Shown piece by piece: positions 37,201 to 44,986 of a stretch of 64,000 nucleotides of DNA. The notes beneath the pieces were generated by a model that was not told the DNA's origin, made no database searches, and was given only the letters and a program-made list of their open reading frames with translations. This stretch comes from Pseudoxanthomonas yeongjuensis (GTDB lineage: Bacteria > Pseudomonadota > Gammaproteobacteria > Xanthomonadales > Xanthomonadaceae): the NCBI RefSeq assembly GCF_010093345.1, contig NZ_PDWT01000001.1:186001-250000 (forward strand), in the 5' to 3' direction. Both the position numbers and the translations under genes were made by a program. Numbering within the stretch: the stretch's first letter is position 1; every line of letters begins with the position of its first letter.

Positions 37201-37518
37201 GCCAGCACCACCGGCGACAACACCTTCCAGGCCATCACCCCGGGCACTGCCGGCACCGGCACCTGGACTGCTTCCACCGGCTTCGCCGGCCTGGCGTTCA
37301 ATATGCAGGCGGCTTTCGCCTGCGGTGCGCCGTGGATCGGAAATGCCACGGGCGCAATCGGGCAGATCGCCCCGGGTGCCGCGAATCGCACCGTACAGGT
37401 CCAGATCAACACGGTCGGCCTGACACCCGGGACACGCGCTGGCTATGTGTGCGTGGGCAGCAACGACCCGACCAGGCCGAAAACGGCCGTGCGCGTGGCG
37501 TTGACCGTCATGCCATAG
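34201..37518 (+). CDS. secreted subtilisin-family (S8) serine protease
   Basis: 1105 residues. N-terminal signal/anchor (about 11-30), an I9-type propeptide inhibitor (about 65-176), then a peptidase S8 domain with the catalytic triad Asp210 (GILDSGIN), His289 (NGHGSHTA) and Ser622 (NGTSMASP). A PA domain is inserted at about 445-560. A Fn3-like domain follows (about 725-800), then long C-terminal beta-rich modules (about 820-1105) with pre-peptidase-like features. It is an exported protease of the lactocepin-like type, probably for protein digestion. AAGGGGAAAAC precedes the ATG. It lies in the suspected island with the adhesin. Confidence 0.93.
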   Translation: MSRTWLIRNKWIGLAFAGVAVLAAAAASVVAVRSAMNPNGAHSATSVPAAAAGKAPASASDNAVRHNNKYIIVYREAPLASYKGEIRNLPAPDRMKSRSGRVSVNGARSRDYVRYLQGRQIAHESKIRNLIGRPLQVDRRLQHALNAAIASMSETEAQRVRKLPEVAFVEEYREYQMDTDTGPTLIGAPALWNATPTRYRGEGVVFGILDSGINFGSPSFAAQDESGYQHVNPLGDGNYLGTCASGGVDAGRCNAKLIGGYDFVCTARANTCGQAGIREEPGFGDTNGHGSHTASTAAGNARTAQYKSAPVHLSGVAPRANIIAYDICYTNTITGQGLCPNVSAVDAIDQAIADGIVDVINYSVGGGAQPWSEAVSLAFLNATDAGIYIATSAGNSGPAASTAGHLEPWTASTAAATHGRGEFGILMQVTGPGTVPAALRAIEINVGADSVSLTSSLPGTTALRVSAGINSVNDGCDAYPAGTFQNAVALIRRGTCSFSIKVNNAAAAGAIATLIANNTTGVIAPTVTGTTIPSFGMTQADGDAVRDFAAANANTTLAIGYPAVALPNTPDVLGDFSSRGPAGTFDLVKPDLTAPGVGVLGVVSGTAVTGSENALELYNGTSMASPHQAGAAGLLRQAKPAWTVQEIKSALMMTAKQEVFKENSVTPANAFDMGAGRVQVDQALRAGLVMNETTANFLAANPATGGDVSSLNLPSLGKASCADSCTFTRVFRNVLTTRQSWTVKVQGMTALVSPSLISLNPGETKSVKVTISTGSLPRATWNFGKLVITPQGGNTTQPILRLPIAVRVPPAVIAVNPASIALSLPAGGSGSVSFTVGNTGGSRLDYQVDNTGSGMRTLVDAPRGAVSSGFRSTRYADPATAGNPGQYSADDFTMTESGAVSRLFTEGFVSSGQPLATTTFGLTWSIYRDVAGNPEGNPQTSPGVAVWSYSASPTSAGVIVEGANITLNLAAAGQNVNLAPGRYWLIVHSHSSFANRWVWFASTTGDNTFQAITPGTAGTGTWTASTGFAGLAFNMQAAFACGAPWIGNATGAIGQIAPGAANRTVQVQINTVGLTPGTRAGYVCVGSNDPTRPKTAVRVALTVMP

Positions 37519-37529
37519 CGCACTCTCCC

Positions 37530-37557
37530 GGCCCGGATCCCGCCAAGGATCCGGGCC
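37530..37557 (+). terminator. strong hairpin after the subtilase gene
   Basis: Perfect 11-bp stem GGCCCGGATCC / GGATCCGGGCC with loop CGCCAA. It lacks a T-run, so attenuation, mRNA stabilisation or partial termination are all possible. Confidence 0.55.
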
Positions 37558-37612
37558 TGTCCGCTCCGCATTCCGATTTCCATTCCGAACGAGTTCCGAC
37601 CAGGGGGTTACC

Positions 37613-39178
37613 TTGAAGACTTTGCATAAGAACATCCTTGCCGCTGCACTGATCCTCGTCACTTCGCCCGCGTGGGCGGGCGAGACCTGCGTGCTCGACG
37701 ACGGTATAGGCGGCACTACTACCGGAGGCGCTGTGGCCATCGGCTCGCTGGCTATCGCCTGCGGACAAGGCGCGTCGGCCGAAGGCGATTTCGCGGCGGC
37801 ATTCGGCACCAATAGCATCGCAATGGGCACAGGCAGTTCCGCATACGGTGCCAACAGCACGGCGTCGGGCGTGCAGAGCACCGCAATGGGCATTGGCACT
37901 ACCGCTTCGGGCGACAACAGCACTGCTGTCGGCGACAGCGCCAGCGCTGCTGGGATATACAGCAGCGCCATCGGCTCCAGCAGCAGTGCTGTGGGCGATT
38001 TCGGCACCGCGATCGGTGCAGGCAGCATGGCCAACAACAGCAGCAGCACCGCCATTGGCGCGCTGTCCGATGCGAGTGCGGACAACAGTGTCGCGCTCGG
38101 CGCGGGTTCCATCGCTGATCGTGCCGATTCGGTATCAGTAGGAAGCGCAGGCGCGGAACGCCAGATCACCAGCGTCGCAGCCGGCACTCTGGCTACCGAT
38201 GCGGTGAACCTGGAGCAGATGGAAGCAGGCGACGCCGCGACGTTGGCGGGCGCAAATACCTACACCGACACGGCCACAGCCGGGATCTTGGCCGATGCCA
38301 ACGACTACACCGACACGGTGGCGGCCGACACGCTGACCAGTGCCAACAGCTACACCGACACGGTGGCGGCCGATACGCTGGCCAGTGCCAACAGCTACAC
38401 CGACACAGTGGCCGCCGACACGCTGGCCAGCGCCAACAGCTACACCGACACGGTGGCGGCCGATACGCTGACCAGTGCCAATGGTTATACCGACAGCCAA
38501 GTCGCCAATGCCAGTGCGGTCACGCTGACGCAGGCGAATGCATATGCCGATGCCGGCGACGTCGCCACACTGGCTTCCGCCAGCACTTATGCCGACGCAG
38601 GCGATGCGGCGACGCTGGTTTCGGCCAACACCTACACCGACACGCAATCGGCGGTGACGTTGGCCAGTGCCAATGCCCATGCCGACGCAGGCGATGCGGC
38701 GACGTTGGTTTCGGCCAACACCTACACCGACACGCAATCGGCAGTGACGTTGAGTTCGGCCAACACCCACGCCGACGCAGGCGATGCGGCGACCCTGGAG
38801 TCCGCGAACAACTACACGGACATACAGGCCACCGAAACCCTGGAATCGGCCAATGCTTATACCGATGCCGCGATCGCGGCCTTCGACTTCGATATCGGCG
38901 GTTTCCGCAGCGAGGTGGAACGTCGCTTAGAACACCAGGATCGCCGGATCGACCGTCAGGGCGCGATGAGCTCGGCGATGATGAACATGGCCATCAATGC
39001 GGCCGGTTCGCAGACTCCGCGCGGGCGCATTGCGGTGGGTGCGGGCTTCCAGGGTGGCGAACAGGCCTTGTCCATCGGTTATGGCAAGCGCGTTGGCAGC
39101 CGTGGTTCATTCTCGCTGGGTGGCGCTTTCAGCAGCGGCGAGAAGTCGGCAGGCGTCGGTTTCGGCTTCGACCTTTAA
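37613..39178 (+). CDS. YadA-type trimeric autotransporter adhesin
   Basis: 521 residues, TTG start with an AGGGGG ribosome site. Signal peptide (about 1-22); left-handed beta-roll head made of about 14-residue repeats (30-170) with the ST-A-x-G pattern; neck motif DSVSVGSAGAERQITSVAAGT (about 175-195); a stalk of tandem 15-residue repeats (about 204-425, consensus TLASANSYTDTVAAD); and a C-terminal YadA anchor (about 435-521) ending in Phe-Asp-Leu. It should form a trimeric outer-membrane adhesin. It is small compared with many members. It is 94 bp downstream of the subtilase on the same strand and may be co-expressed. Confidence 0.94.
   Translation: MKTLHKNILAAALILVTSPAWAGETCVLDDGIGGTTTGGAVAIGSLAIACGQGASAEGDFAAAFGTNSIAMGTGSSAYGANSTASGVQSTAMGIGTTASGDNSTAVGDSASAAGIYSSAIGSSSSAVGDFGTAIGAGSMANNSSSTAIGALSDASADNSVALGAGSIADRADSVSVGSAGAERQITSVAAGTLATDAVNLEQMEAGDAATLAGANTYTDTATAGILADANDYTDTVAADTLTSANSYTDTVAADTLASANSYTDTVAADTLASANSYTDTVAADTLTSANGYTDSQVANASAVTLTQANAYADAGDVATLASASTYADAGDAATLVSANTYTDTQSAVTLASANAHADAGDAATLVSANTYTDTQSAVTLSSANTHADAGDAATLESANNYTDIQATETLESANAYTDAAIAAFDFDIGGFRSEVERRLEHQDRRIDRQGAMSSAMMNMAINAAGSQTPRGRIAVGAGFQGGEQALSIGYGKRVGSRGSFSLGGAFSSGEKSAGVGFGFDL
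38223..38880 (+). repeat. in-gene 45-bp tandem repeats of the adhesin stalk
   Basis: Successive copies encode TLxSANxYTDTVAAD or a variant (TLVSANTYTDTQSAV, HADAGDAA). DNA identity between neighbouring units is high, suggesting recent expansion or slippage. The 15-residue period fits a right-handed coiled coil. Confidence 0.85.
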
Positions 39179-39198
39179 GCACTTCGCAATCCACCATG

Positions 39199-39224
39199 CA
39201 TGGCCCCCGGTATCGGGGGTCATG
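39199..39224 (+). terminator. hairpin after the adhesin gene
   Basis: CATGGCCCCCG-GTAT-CGGGGGTCATG (one G-T wobble) 20 bases after the stop codon. It lacks a T-run. Confidence 0.45.
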
Positions 39225-39295
39225 CCTTGGCCCTTGGCGAGACATGGCGCGGCGGCGGCCATCGTCCGGTTGCAGGCGTCGCTGCTGGCGCGCGG
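39225..39295 (-). pseudogene. degenerate fragment of a GGDEF domain C-terminus
   Basis: The minus strand can be read as ASSDACNRTMAAAA...AKGQG, matching AERDTCSRMMAAADAALYRAKSQG of the intact FHA-GGDEF protein, with small deletions and frame breaks. DNA similarity to 30100-30165 is clear (CCTGCA[AG]CCGGA[CT]GATGGC). Only about 70 bases survive. Confidence 0.6.
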
Positions 39296-39377
39296 CGAAG
39301 TCGCCCGCCATTTCAGTGGAATGCCCGCGATTCCGCAGGCGACGAGGGGAAAAGCCTCCCGACTTTCTTGTCGCGGG

Positions 39378-39641
39378 TCAGCGCACGACTACCGTGGTCG
39401 CCTTGTTCGCGATCAGATAGGGCTTCAGGTCCTCGATCTGCCTGACCTTGCCGATCGCACGCTGGGCGAACTTCAAGCCGGTGATGCGCACATGGCAGTT
39501 CTCGAATGGCCGCTCCGCGTCCTTGCCCTTCGAACAATAGACCACGCGGCCGTCGCGGTCCCAGCCCAGCACCAGGCGCTCCTGGTTGTGGCTGGTGCGG
39601 TAGATCCAGCCTTTCTGGATATCGGATTCGGACATGGCCAT
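39378..39641 (-). CDS. small conserved-looking protein of unknown function
   Basis: 87 residues, no signal peptide or membrane helix. Mixed alpha/beta character with a central GWDRDGRVVYCSKG (about 26-39) and a lone pair of Cys at about 36 and 49. I do not recognise the family with certainty. CCAGGA lies about 9 bases before the ATG. A decayed copy of its last 14 codons lies 5.5 kb away beyond the subtilase/adhesin pair, so it probably bordered the kinase gene before an insertion. Confidence 0.7.
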   Translation of the reverse strand: MAMSESDIQKGWIYRTSHNQERLVLGWDRDGRVVYCSKGKDAERPFENCHVRITGLKFAQRAIGKVRQIEDLKPYLIANKATTVVVR

Positions 39642-39680
39642 GGCGGTTTTTCCTGGGTTTCGTGATTGGGTGGGGAGCGG

Positions 39681-40586
39681 CTATTCGCCGGGCTTCGCCG
39701 CAGCGGTGGGCGACTGGGTCGCCGCACGCCGGGCCAGAAGCGCTTCGCGGTGGGCGATATAGGCATTCGCGCCGAGGATGATGCCCACACCTATGATCGT
39801 CCACCGATCCAGCGATTCGTCGAACAGCCACCATCCGAACAAAGCCACCAGCGGCAGTTGCATGAAGCTGATCGGGGTCAGCGCGGAGACTTCGCCCAAC
39901 CGCAACGCGCGCGTCCACAGCAATTGCCCCAGCGTGCCGAACATGCCCGTGGCCGCCAGCCACAGCCAGGCGATGCCGGACGGCCACACCCACACGAACA
40001 ACGCCGGAACCAGCGACAGCGGCACCCAGAACACATAGGTGTAGAACACGACCGTGTCGGCGCCGTCGATCCGGGTCAGCTGCTTGATCTGGATGGCGAC
40101 CAGCGCGCTGAGTACCGCGGCGAGCACGGCGATCAGGGTGCCGGGAGTGAAATCCGTGGAGCCCGGACGCACGATCACCAGCACGCCGATGAAGCCGATG
40201 ATCACCGCCCCCCAGCGGCGCATGCGCACGGTTTCGCCCAGCCACAGCACCGCGGCGATGGTGACGAACAGCGGGGTCGAATACGACAGCGAGACCGCCT
40301 GGGTCAGCGGCAGGTGGCCCAGTGCCCAGAACCCGCACAGCATCGAGCCCAGGCCGATCACGCTGCGCAGGAAGTAGCGCGGCAGTTGCCGGGTGCGCAG
40401 GGATGCGTGGCCCGGGCGAAGCAGGATCGGCAGCAGTGCGAGCAGGCCGAAGGCGTTGCGGAAGAACGCCACTTCCAGGGTAGGCACGTACGCCGTGGCC
40501 AGGCGGATGGCCACCGCCATCATGCCGAAGGCCATGGTGCTGCCGAGCATCAGCAGGGCGGCGCGTATGGGTGTGGGGAGAGGCAT
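39681..40586 (-). CDS. EamA/DMT-family transporter
   Basis: 301 residues with ten hydrophobic helices arranged as two EamA repeats (about 8-140 and 150-285). Family features include the charged N-terminal tail, the VRP motif at the end of helix 5 (VLVIVRPG) and the RAL/GE segment in the second half. EamA proteins export amino acids, metabolites or drugs; the substrate here is not deducible. It lies 39 bp upstream of the 87-aa gene on the same strand. Confidence 0.9.
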   Translation of the reverse strand: MPLPTPIRAALLMLGSTMAFGMMAVAIRLATAYVPTLEVAFFRNAFGLLALLPILLRPGHASLRTRQLPRYFLRSVIGLGSMLCGFWALGHLPLTQAVSLSYSTPLFVTIAAVLWLGETVRMRRWGAVIIGFIGVLVIVRPGSTDFTPGTLIAVLAAVLSALVAIQIKQLTRIDGADTVVFYTYVFWVPLSLVPALFVWVWPSGIAWLWLAATGMFGTLGQLLWTRALRLGEVSALTPISFMQLPLVALFGWWLFDESLDRWTIIGVGIILGANAYIAHREALLARRAATQSPTAAAKPGE

Positions 40587-41124
40587 AGGGGAGAGGGCGG
40601 CTCGTTGCTTGTGGCGTTAGTCTGCGGTCGCGGATGCGCGTATGCAATTGCGGGCCTGCGATTGGTGCCATCGATGCGAAGCGGCATTGATCGATCCTGG
40701 TGCCGGGGCCAGGCGATTCGCAAGACTGCCATCGCGCGAACGGGCTGTGGTCGGTCGCGGTTCGTCGCCACCGGGATCTCGCCATGCGCGCGGGTTCAAG
40801 CCCGATCCGCTCGGGGGCATTGGCATTGCAGTGGAAGCATGGGGAAACCCCGGGTTGCGATTCCTGCGGGGCCACGGCGCATGATCCGCCCGCGCATACC
40901 GGGATCGCGTGGGACGGCATATCCGATCCGCGTGGCTCTTTCTTCATCTGTCCGCATCATGCCTCCGGGGCTTGGATGCCGGTGCGCGTCACGAAGCTCG
41001 TGCCGTGGCCGGAATTAGGGATTTCCACTGATGCGCCCGGGTGGCGCCTGCCCCAGCATGGAGGGTGTTTGCGGCGTAATGCCCATGACTTTTGCATTCT
41101 TGCGCGAAGAGGGATTTTTCTCAG
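40587..41124. other. 538-bp gap without a supported gene
   Basis: Several frames are open here (for example 40700-41128 on the plus strand), but their composition is Arg/Pro/Ser-rich, they overlap each other, and no motif or family pattern is recognisable. No repeat family seen elsewhere in the window is present. The purine run GAGGGA at about 41109 is the ribosome site of the next gene. Confidence 0.5.
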
Positions 41125-42297
41125 ATGAAACTCCGGTCCATCCTGTTGCATGTCCTGGTTGTGGCCAGTGCGGCGCTGCCTGCCACGGCTGCCGAGCAGC
41201 GCCCGCGTGCGCGCGAGATCGGGGTTGTCATCGGTACGTTGCCGACCGGTCCGCGTAATGCGATCACCGATGTGGCCGGGGTCGGTGTCGGCCATGCCAC
41301 GCTGGCCGAAGGCACGCGTCTGCATACCGGCGTCACCGCGATCCTGCCGCACGCCGGCAATCTGTACCGGCAACGGGTGCCGGCGGCGATCGTCGTCGGC
41401 AATGGCTTCGGCAAGCTGGCCGGCATCACCCAGGTGCAGGAACTGGGCGAGTTGGAAACGCCGATCCTGCTGACCGGAACGCTGAGCACCTGGAAGGTCG
41501 CCGACGCCACTGTGGACTGGCTGCTGCGGCAGCCGGGAATGGAGCAGGTGCGATCGATCAATCCGGTGGTGGGCGAAACCAACGATGGTTACCTCAGCGA
41601 TATCCGCGCGCGGCCGCTGACCCCGGCCCTGGTGGAACAGGCGCTGACCGAACCGTCCTATGGCGATGTCGGTGAAGGCGATGTCGGTGCGGGCGCCGGC
41701 ACGGTCGCGTTCGGCTGGAAGGGCGGCATCGGCACCAGTTCGCGGCTCCTGGCGCATGCCGACGGCGGTTACACGGTGGGCGTTCTGGTGCAGAGCAACT
41801 TCGGCGGTGAGCTGACCGTGGCCGGGGTGCCGGTCTGGAAGGCCTTGCCGGATCCGGCTGAGTACGCGCGCAGTCTTGCGGTTCCGCCGCCGAGCAGCGG
41901 CGATGGCAGCATCATGATGGTGGTGGCGACCGACGCGCCGCTGGACGCGGCGCAATTGCAGCGGCTGGCGCGGCGCGCGCTGGTCGGGCTGGCGCGAACC
42001 GGTTCGGTGATGTCGAACGGTTCCGGCGACTATGTCATCGCCTTCTCCACGGCCAAGGACAACCTGCGCGATCCGGACGCACCGGTGCAGCCGGCGCGCA
42101 GCCTCGCCGGCGAGAGCATGTCGCCGCTGTTCCAAGCCGCGGCCGAGGCGACCGAGGAAGCCATCCTCAATTCGCTGTTCCGCGCGCGCACCGTGCATGG
42201 CCATCGCGGCACCGCCGCGGCGCTGCCGCTGGAGCCGGTGCTGCAGGCGCTGCGCAAGGCGCGGGTACTGGAGCCGGCACGACCGGACAAACCCTGA
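41125..42297 (+). CDS. exported DmpA-like P1-family (S58) aminopeptidase
   Basis: 390 residues. Signal peptide (about 1-23, ending ATAA). Family S58/P1 (DmpA, BapA): self-cleaving N-terminal-nucleophile aminopeptidases that act on peptides with an N-terminal D- or beta-residue. The expected autocleavage site is Gly261-Ser262 in GDGSIMMVVATDAP; the new N-terminal Ser would be the nucleophile. The conserved NPVVGETNDG and GAGAGTVAFGWKGGIGTSSR segments are intact. Export to the periplasm is unusual to see so clearly and suits peptide scavenging. It opens the cluster that includes dgcN/dgcA. Confidence 0.88.
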   Translation: MKLRSILLHVLVVASAALPATAAEQRPRAREIGVVIGTLPTGPRNAITDVAGVGVGHATLAEGTRLHTGVTAILPHAGNLYRQRVPAAIVVGNGFGKLAGITQVQELGELETPILLTGTLSTWKVADATVDWLLRQPGMEQVRSINPVVGETNDGYLSDIRARPLTPALVEQALTEPSYGDVGEGDVGAGAGTVAFGWKGGIGTSSRLLAHADGGYTVGVLVQSNFGGELTVAGVPVWKALPDPAEYARSLAVPPPSSGDGSIMMVVATDAPLDAAQLQRLARRALVGLARTGSVMSNGSGDYVIAFSTAKDNLRDPDAPVQPARSLAGESMSPLFQAAAEATEEAILNSLFRARTVHGHRGTAAALPLEPVLQALRKARVLEPARPDKP

Positions 42298-42539
42298 CGG
42301 AGGCCCCGATCGTCCCGGTGGCGCCCGCAACGTCGATGTCGAACTGGCCATCGACCTGGCGCGGCGGCGCACGAACGCGGCATCGATCATCGGGCCTTGA
42401 TCGTGCGCCACGACGCATCACCTGTTGCGCTACGCCGACATCCTGCGCATCGACCAGGCCACGCCGCGTTTCTTCGGGCATCAGCTCTGCGCCGCCACCA
42501 CGATGCCCTGATCCACGTATTCCCGACGGAGAGAAAAAA
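42298..42539 (+). pseudogene. possible gene remnant between aminopeptidase and beta-lactamase-like genes
   Basis: The 242-bp gap contains short in-frame stretches with protein-like composition (GGARNVDVELAIDLARRR, then HHLLRYADILRIDQATPRFF), separated by a stop and a frame change. I cannot name a family. It may equally be chance in GC-rich DNA. Confidence 0.25.
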
Positions 42540-43595
42540 ATGAGTGGATTTGCCGTGCCAATGCCATTGCGCCCGGGCCCGGCCCGTTCCCTGGTCAGGT
42601 CGATCCTGACGGCGCTGGTATTCCTCCTGTTTTGCCCCACGTCGGTTGCCGCCGACAACGCGCCTGCCGGCGCCAGCGGTCTGCAGCAGGAACTGGATCG
42701 CCTGGTGTCGTCCTTCGACGGGGAGGCCGGCGTATACGCGCTCGACCTTCGCAGCGGACGCACCGCCCATGCGAACGCGGAGGTCGGTTTTCCCATGGCC
42801 AGCACGGTCAAGGTGCCGGTGGCGGTGCATATCCTCGGCCTGGTCGACGAGGGCAAGCTGGACCTGCGCCAGCAGGTGCTGCTGAAGGAAGGGGACATCT
42901 ATCCCTCGATGGGCGGTCCCGTGGATATCCACCTGACCCCTGGTTCGGCCATCACCCTCCGCGACCTGCTGCACATGATGCTGACGGTCAGCGACAACAA
43001 CGCCACCGACATCCTGATCCGGTTGGGTGGCGGCGCTGCGGCGGTGAACGCACGGATGCGCGCATTGGGCGTGCAGGGAATCCGTGTCGATCGCTACATC
43101 TGGGAAATGCTGTCGCATTATCTCGGCAAGCTGGATGCATCGCCTTCGAAACCGGTCAGCCCGGCCGATTACGCGCTGCTGGACTCGGCGAAAAGAAGTG
43201 CGGAGGAACGCCACCGTTTCACCCGCCTGTACAACGACGATCCCCGCGACACCAGCACGCCCGCAGGCATGGCGTCGCTGCTCAGGCTGGTCTGGGAAGG
43301 CAAGGCGCTCAAGCCCGCCACGACCGATGCGCTCAAGACGATCCTGCTGGACTGCCGCACCGGACAGGATCGGCTCAAGGGCATGCTGCCCGAGGCCACG
43401 CCGGTCGCGCACAAGACCGGCACGGTCGACGAAGTGATCAACGACGTGGGCGTGATCACGCTGCCGGCGGGGAAGGGCGATGTCGTCGTCGCGGTTTTCC
43501 TCAAATCCGACCAGGGCGACCGGGCCAGGGACAGGATGATCGCGCAGGTGGCCCGCGCCGCTTACGACTACTTCGTGTTCGTCCCGGGCGATTGA
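42540..43595 (+). CDS. class A beta-lactamase-related serine hydrolase lacking Glu166
   Basis: 351 residues. Signal peptide/anchor (about 18-38) then a class A fold. The active-site STVK is at Ser88-Lys91, the SDN loop at 151-153 and KTG at 292-294. In the omega-loop region the expected Glu-x-x-x-Asn reads T-R-L-Y-N (228-232) before DPRDTSTPAGMA, so the general base Glu166 appears replaced. Such a protein should acylate but deacylate beta-lactams poorly, more like a DD-peptidase or penicillin-binding sensor. GGAGAG precedes the ATG. Cluster context favours cleavage of D-peptides. Confidence 0.82.
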   Translation: MSGFAVPMPLRPGPARSLVRSILTALVFLLFCPTSVAADNAPAGASGLQQELDRLVSSFDGEAGVYALDLRSGRTAHANAEVGFPMASTVKVPVAVHILGLVDEGKLDLRQQVLLKEGDIYPSMGGPVDIHLTPGSAITLRDLLHMMLTVSDNNATDILIRLGGGAAAVNARMRALGVQGIRVDRYIWEMLSHYLGKLDASPSKPVSPADYALLDSAKRSAEERHRFTRLYNDDPRDTSTPAGMASLLRLVWEGKALKPATTDALKTILLDCRTGQDRLKGMLPEATPVAHKTGTVDEVINDVGVITLPAGKGDVVVAVFLKSDQGDRARDRMIAQVARAAYDYFVFVPGD

Positions 43596-43644
43596 AACGG
43601 GTTTGCGCTTGCCACGGGAGAGCGGGCGACGGCGGCTTTCCGAA

Positions 43645-44757
43645 TCAGTTGAGCAGCCGCGCCAGTTGCGTGCGGTTAGCGATGTTCAACTTGCGGAAGA
43701 TGGAACTGATCTGGCTTTCGATCGTCTTGCGGGAGCGGCACAGCCGTTGCGCGATCGCCTCGTTGCGCAGGCCGGCGGCGACCAGGCCCGCGACTTTCCG
43801 CTCGCTGGGCGAAAGGCATTTCAGCGAAGACAATGCGCGCGGCGAGTCGATGTCGACCGCTCCATCGGTTTCGTCGTCGGGGGTCAGGATCAGCAGGTGC
43901 TGGGTGTGGCGGGAGGAATTCCCCGGCGCGGAACTGACTTCCAGGCGCAGGCGCAGGTCCGGATGGCGAGGGTGTCCGATCGTGAAAGCGGCCCTGTTGC
44001 CGAGGTGGAGCGGCGCCTCCGGCATGCTTTCCATCCACAGGCGCAGGGGGGCTTCGATCGCCCGCGGCAGGCGTCCGTCCTTGTCCGTGTCCTCGCTCCA
44101 GCGGCGACAGACGCGCTTGGCCTCCAGCGACATGTACGACGGCGCCAGGTCGCCGTCGACGAGGATCGCGGCAAGCGGAAGCTCGTACAGCAGATCCTCG
44201 ATGGCCTTGCGCCGCATGCGGTCGGATTCCAGCGAGCGGATGCGCTGCAGGCTGGCATCCAGCAACGGATACAGATCCTTCAGGAAGGACAGTTCGGATT
44301 CCGACAGGTAGGCATGCTCGGCGCGGATGCGGATGCTCAGCACGGCTTCAAGGCGTGTGCCATCCCAGAACGCGAGATGGATGAACTCGCGCCAGCCGGG
44401 AGTCGGGTTCTGTGCCCTGAGCCGTTCGGGAGCGAGCGCGTCCTGCGAGGCGATTTGCGAAAAGGTGTACCAGCGGATGCGCGGATTCGCGTCCAGGTAA
44501 GGCGCCGCGACGTCCAGGCTGGTGATCAGGTGCGCGCCGTCGTCGCGGGTTTCGGTCAGGTGATGCCTGCCCTGCTGCGGCTGGTAATCGTCGATATCGA
44601 ACAATAGGCTGCAGGAGTGGCAAGGCAGCGCCATGTTGATCAGGGCCGAACAGGATTGCCACAGCGCACCCATGTCGAGCGACTTCACCAGCGCTGCGCG
44701 CTCGACGGCCATGTTGTCCGCGGGGGCGGAGGGGCTGAAGGCATCAAGCATCAACAT
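43645..44757 (-). CDS. LuxR-family transcriptional regulator
   Basis: 370 residues. C-terminal LuxR helix-turn-helix (about 310-366: LSPSERKVAGLVAAGLRNEAIAQRL...KTIESQISSIFRKLNI). The N-terminal 300 residues are not a receiver or autoinducer domain I recognise; they could be a GAF/PAS-like ligand domain. It is divergent from dgcN across 281 bp and convergent with the beta-lactamase-like gene. Likely local regulator of the D-glutamate/D-peptide cluster. GGAGACGAC precedes the ATG. Confidence 0.87.
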   Translation of the reverse strand: MLMLDAFSPSAPADNMAVERAALVKSLDMGALWQSCSALINMALPCHSCSLLFDIDDYQPQQGRHHLTETRDDGAHLITSLDVAAPYLDANPRIRWYTFSQIASQDALAPERLRAQNPTPGWREFIHLAFWDGTRLEAVLSIRIRAEHAYLSESELSFLKDLYPLLDASLQRIRSLESDRMRRKAIEDLLYELPLAAILVDGDLAPSYMSLEAKRVCRRWSEDTDKDGRLPRAIEAPLRLWMESMPEAPLHLGNRAAFTIGHPRHPDLRLRLEVSSAPGNSSRHTQHLLILTPDDETDGAVDIDSPRALSSLKCLSPSERKVAGLVAAGLRNEAIAQRLCRSRKTIESQISSIFRKLNIANRTQLARLLN

Positions 44758-44764
44758 GTCGTCT

Positions 44765-44794
44765 CCAGCGAAGGTAAAACCAGCGAAGGTAAAG
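44765..44794. repeat. tandem 15-bp duplication upstream of the LuxR gene
   Basis: CCAGCGAAGGTAAAA followed directly by CCAGCGAAGGTAAAG. On the LuxR-gene strand it overlaps the region just before the ribosome site. Confidence 0.7.
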
Positions 44795-44986
44795 CAGGCA
44801 TGTGCGCGCCCGGGCATCGGTTGTCGGTCGTGTCGATGGCTCTGTTCCGCCGTATTGCGACCGTCATCTTTTAACACCCGCCCAATGCAGTGGCAAGCAT
44901 CGGGCAGGAGACTGCAGGGAAGTTGGAAGGCCGGTTTTTCCATGGGGAATATCCGGGTTTCTTCCGATTCCAGTTGCGCCGATGTG

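Noticed and set aside
34027-38187. 1386-residue open frame on the minus strand
   Set aside because: It is antisense to the subtilase and adhesin genes, which have full catalytic and family motifs; the frame is open only because of GC-rich codon bias.
38223-38880. Regular 45-bp repeats considered as a CRISPR or satellite
   Set aside because: They keep an open reading frame and encode the 15-residue stalk of a trimeric adhesin.
40700-41128. 142-residue open frame in the 538-bp gap
   Set aside because: No family pattern, no ribosome site, biased composition, and it overlaps the start and ribosome site of the aminopeptidase gene.
42540-43595. Annotating the class A homologue as an antibiotic-resistance beta-lactamase
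   Set aside because: The Glu166 equivalent appears missing and the gene lies in a metabolic cluster, so resistance function is not supported.
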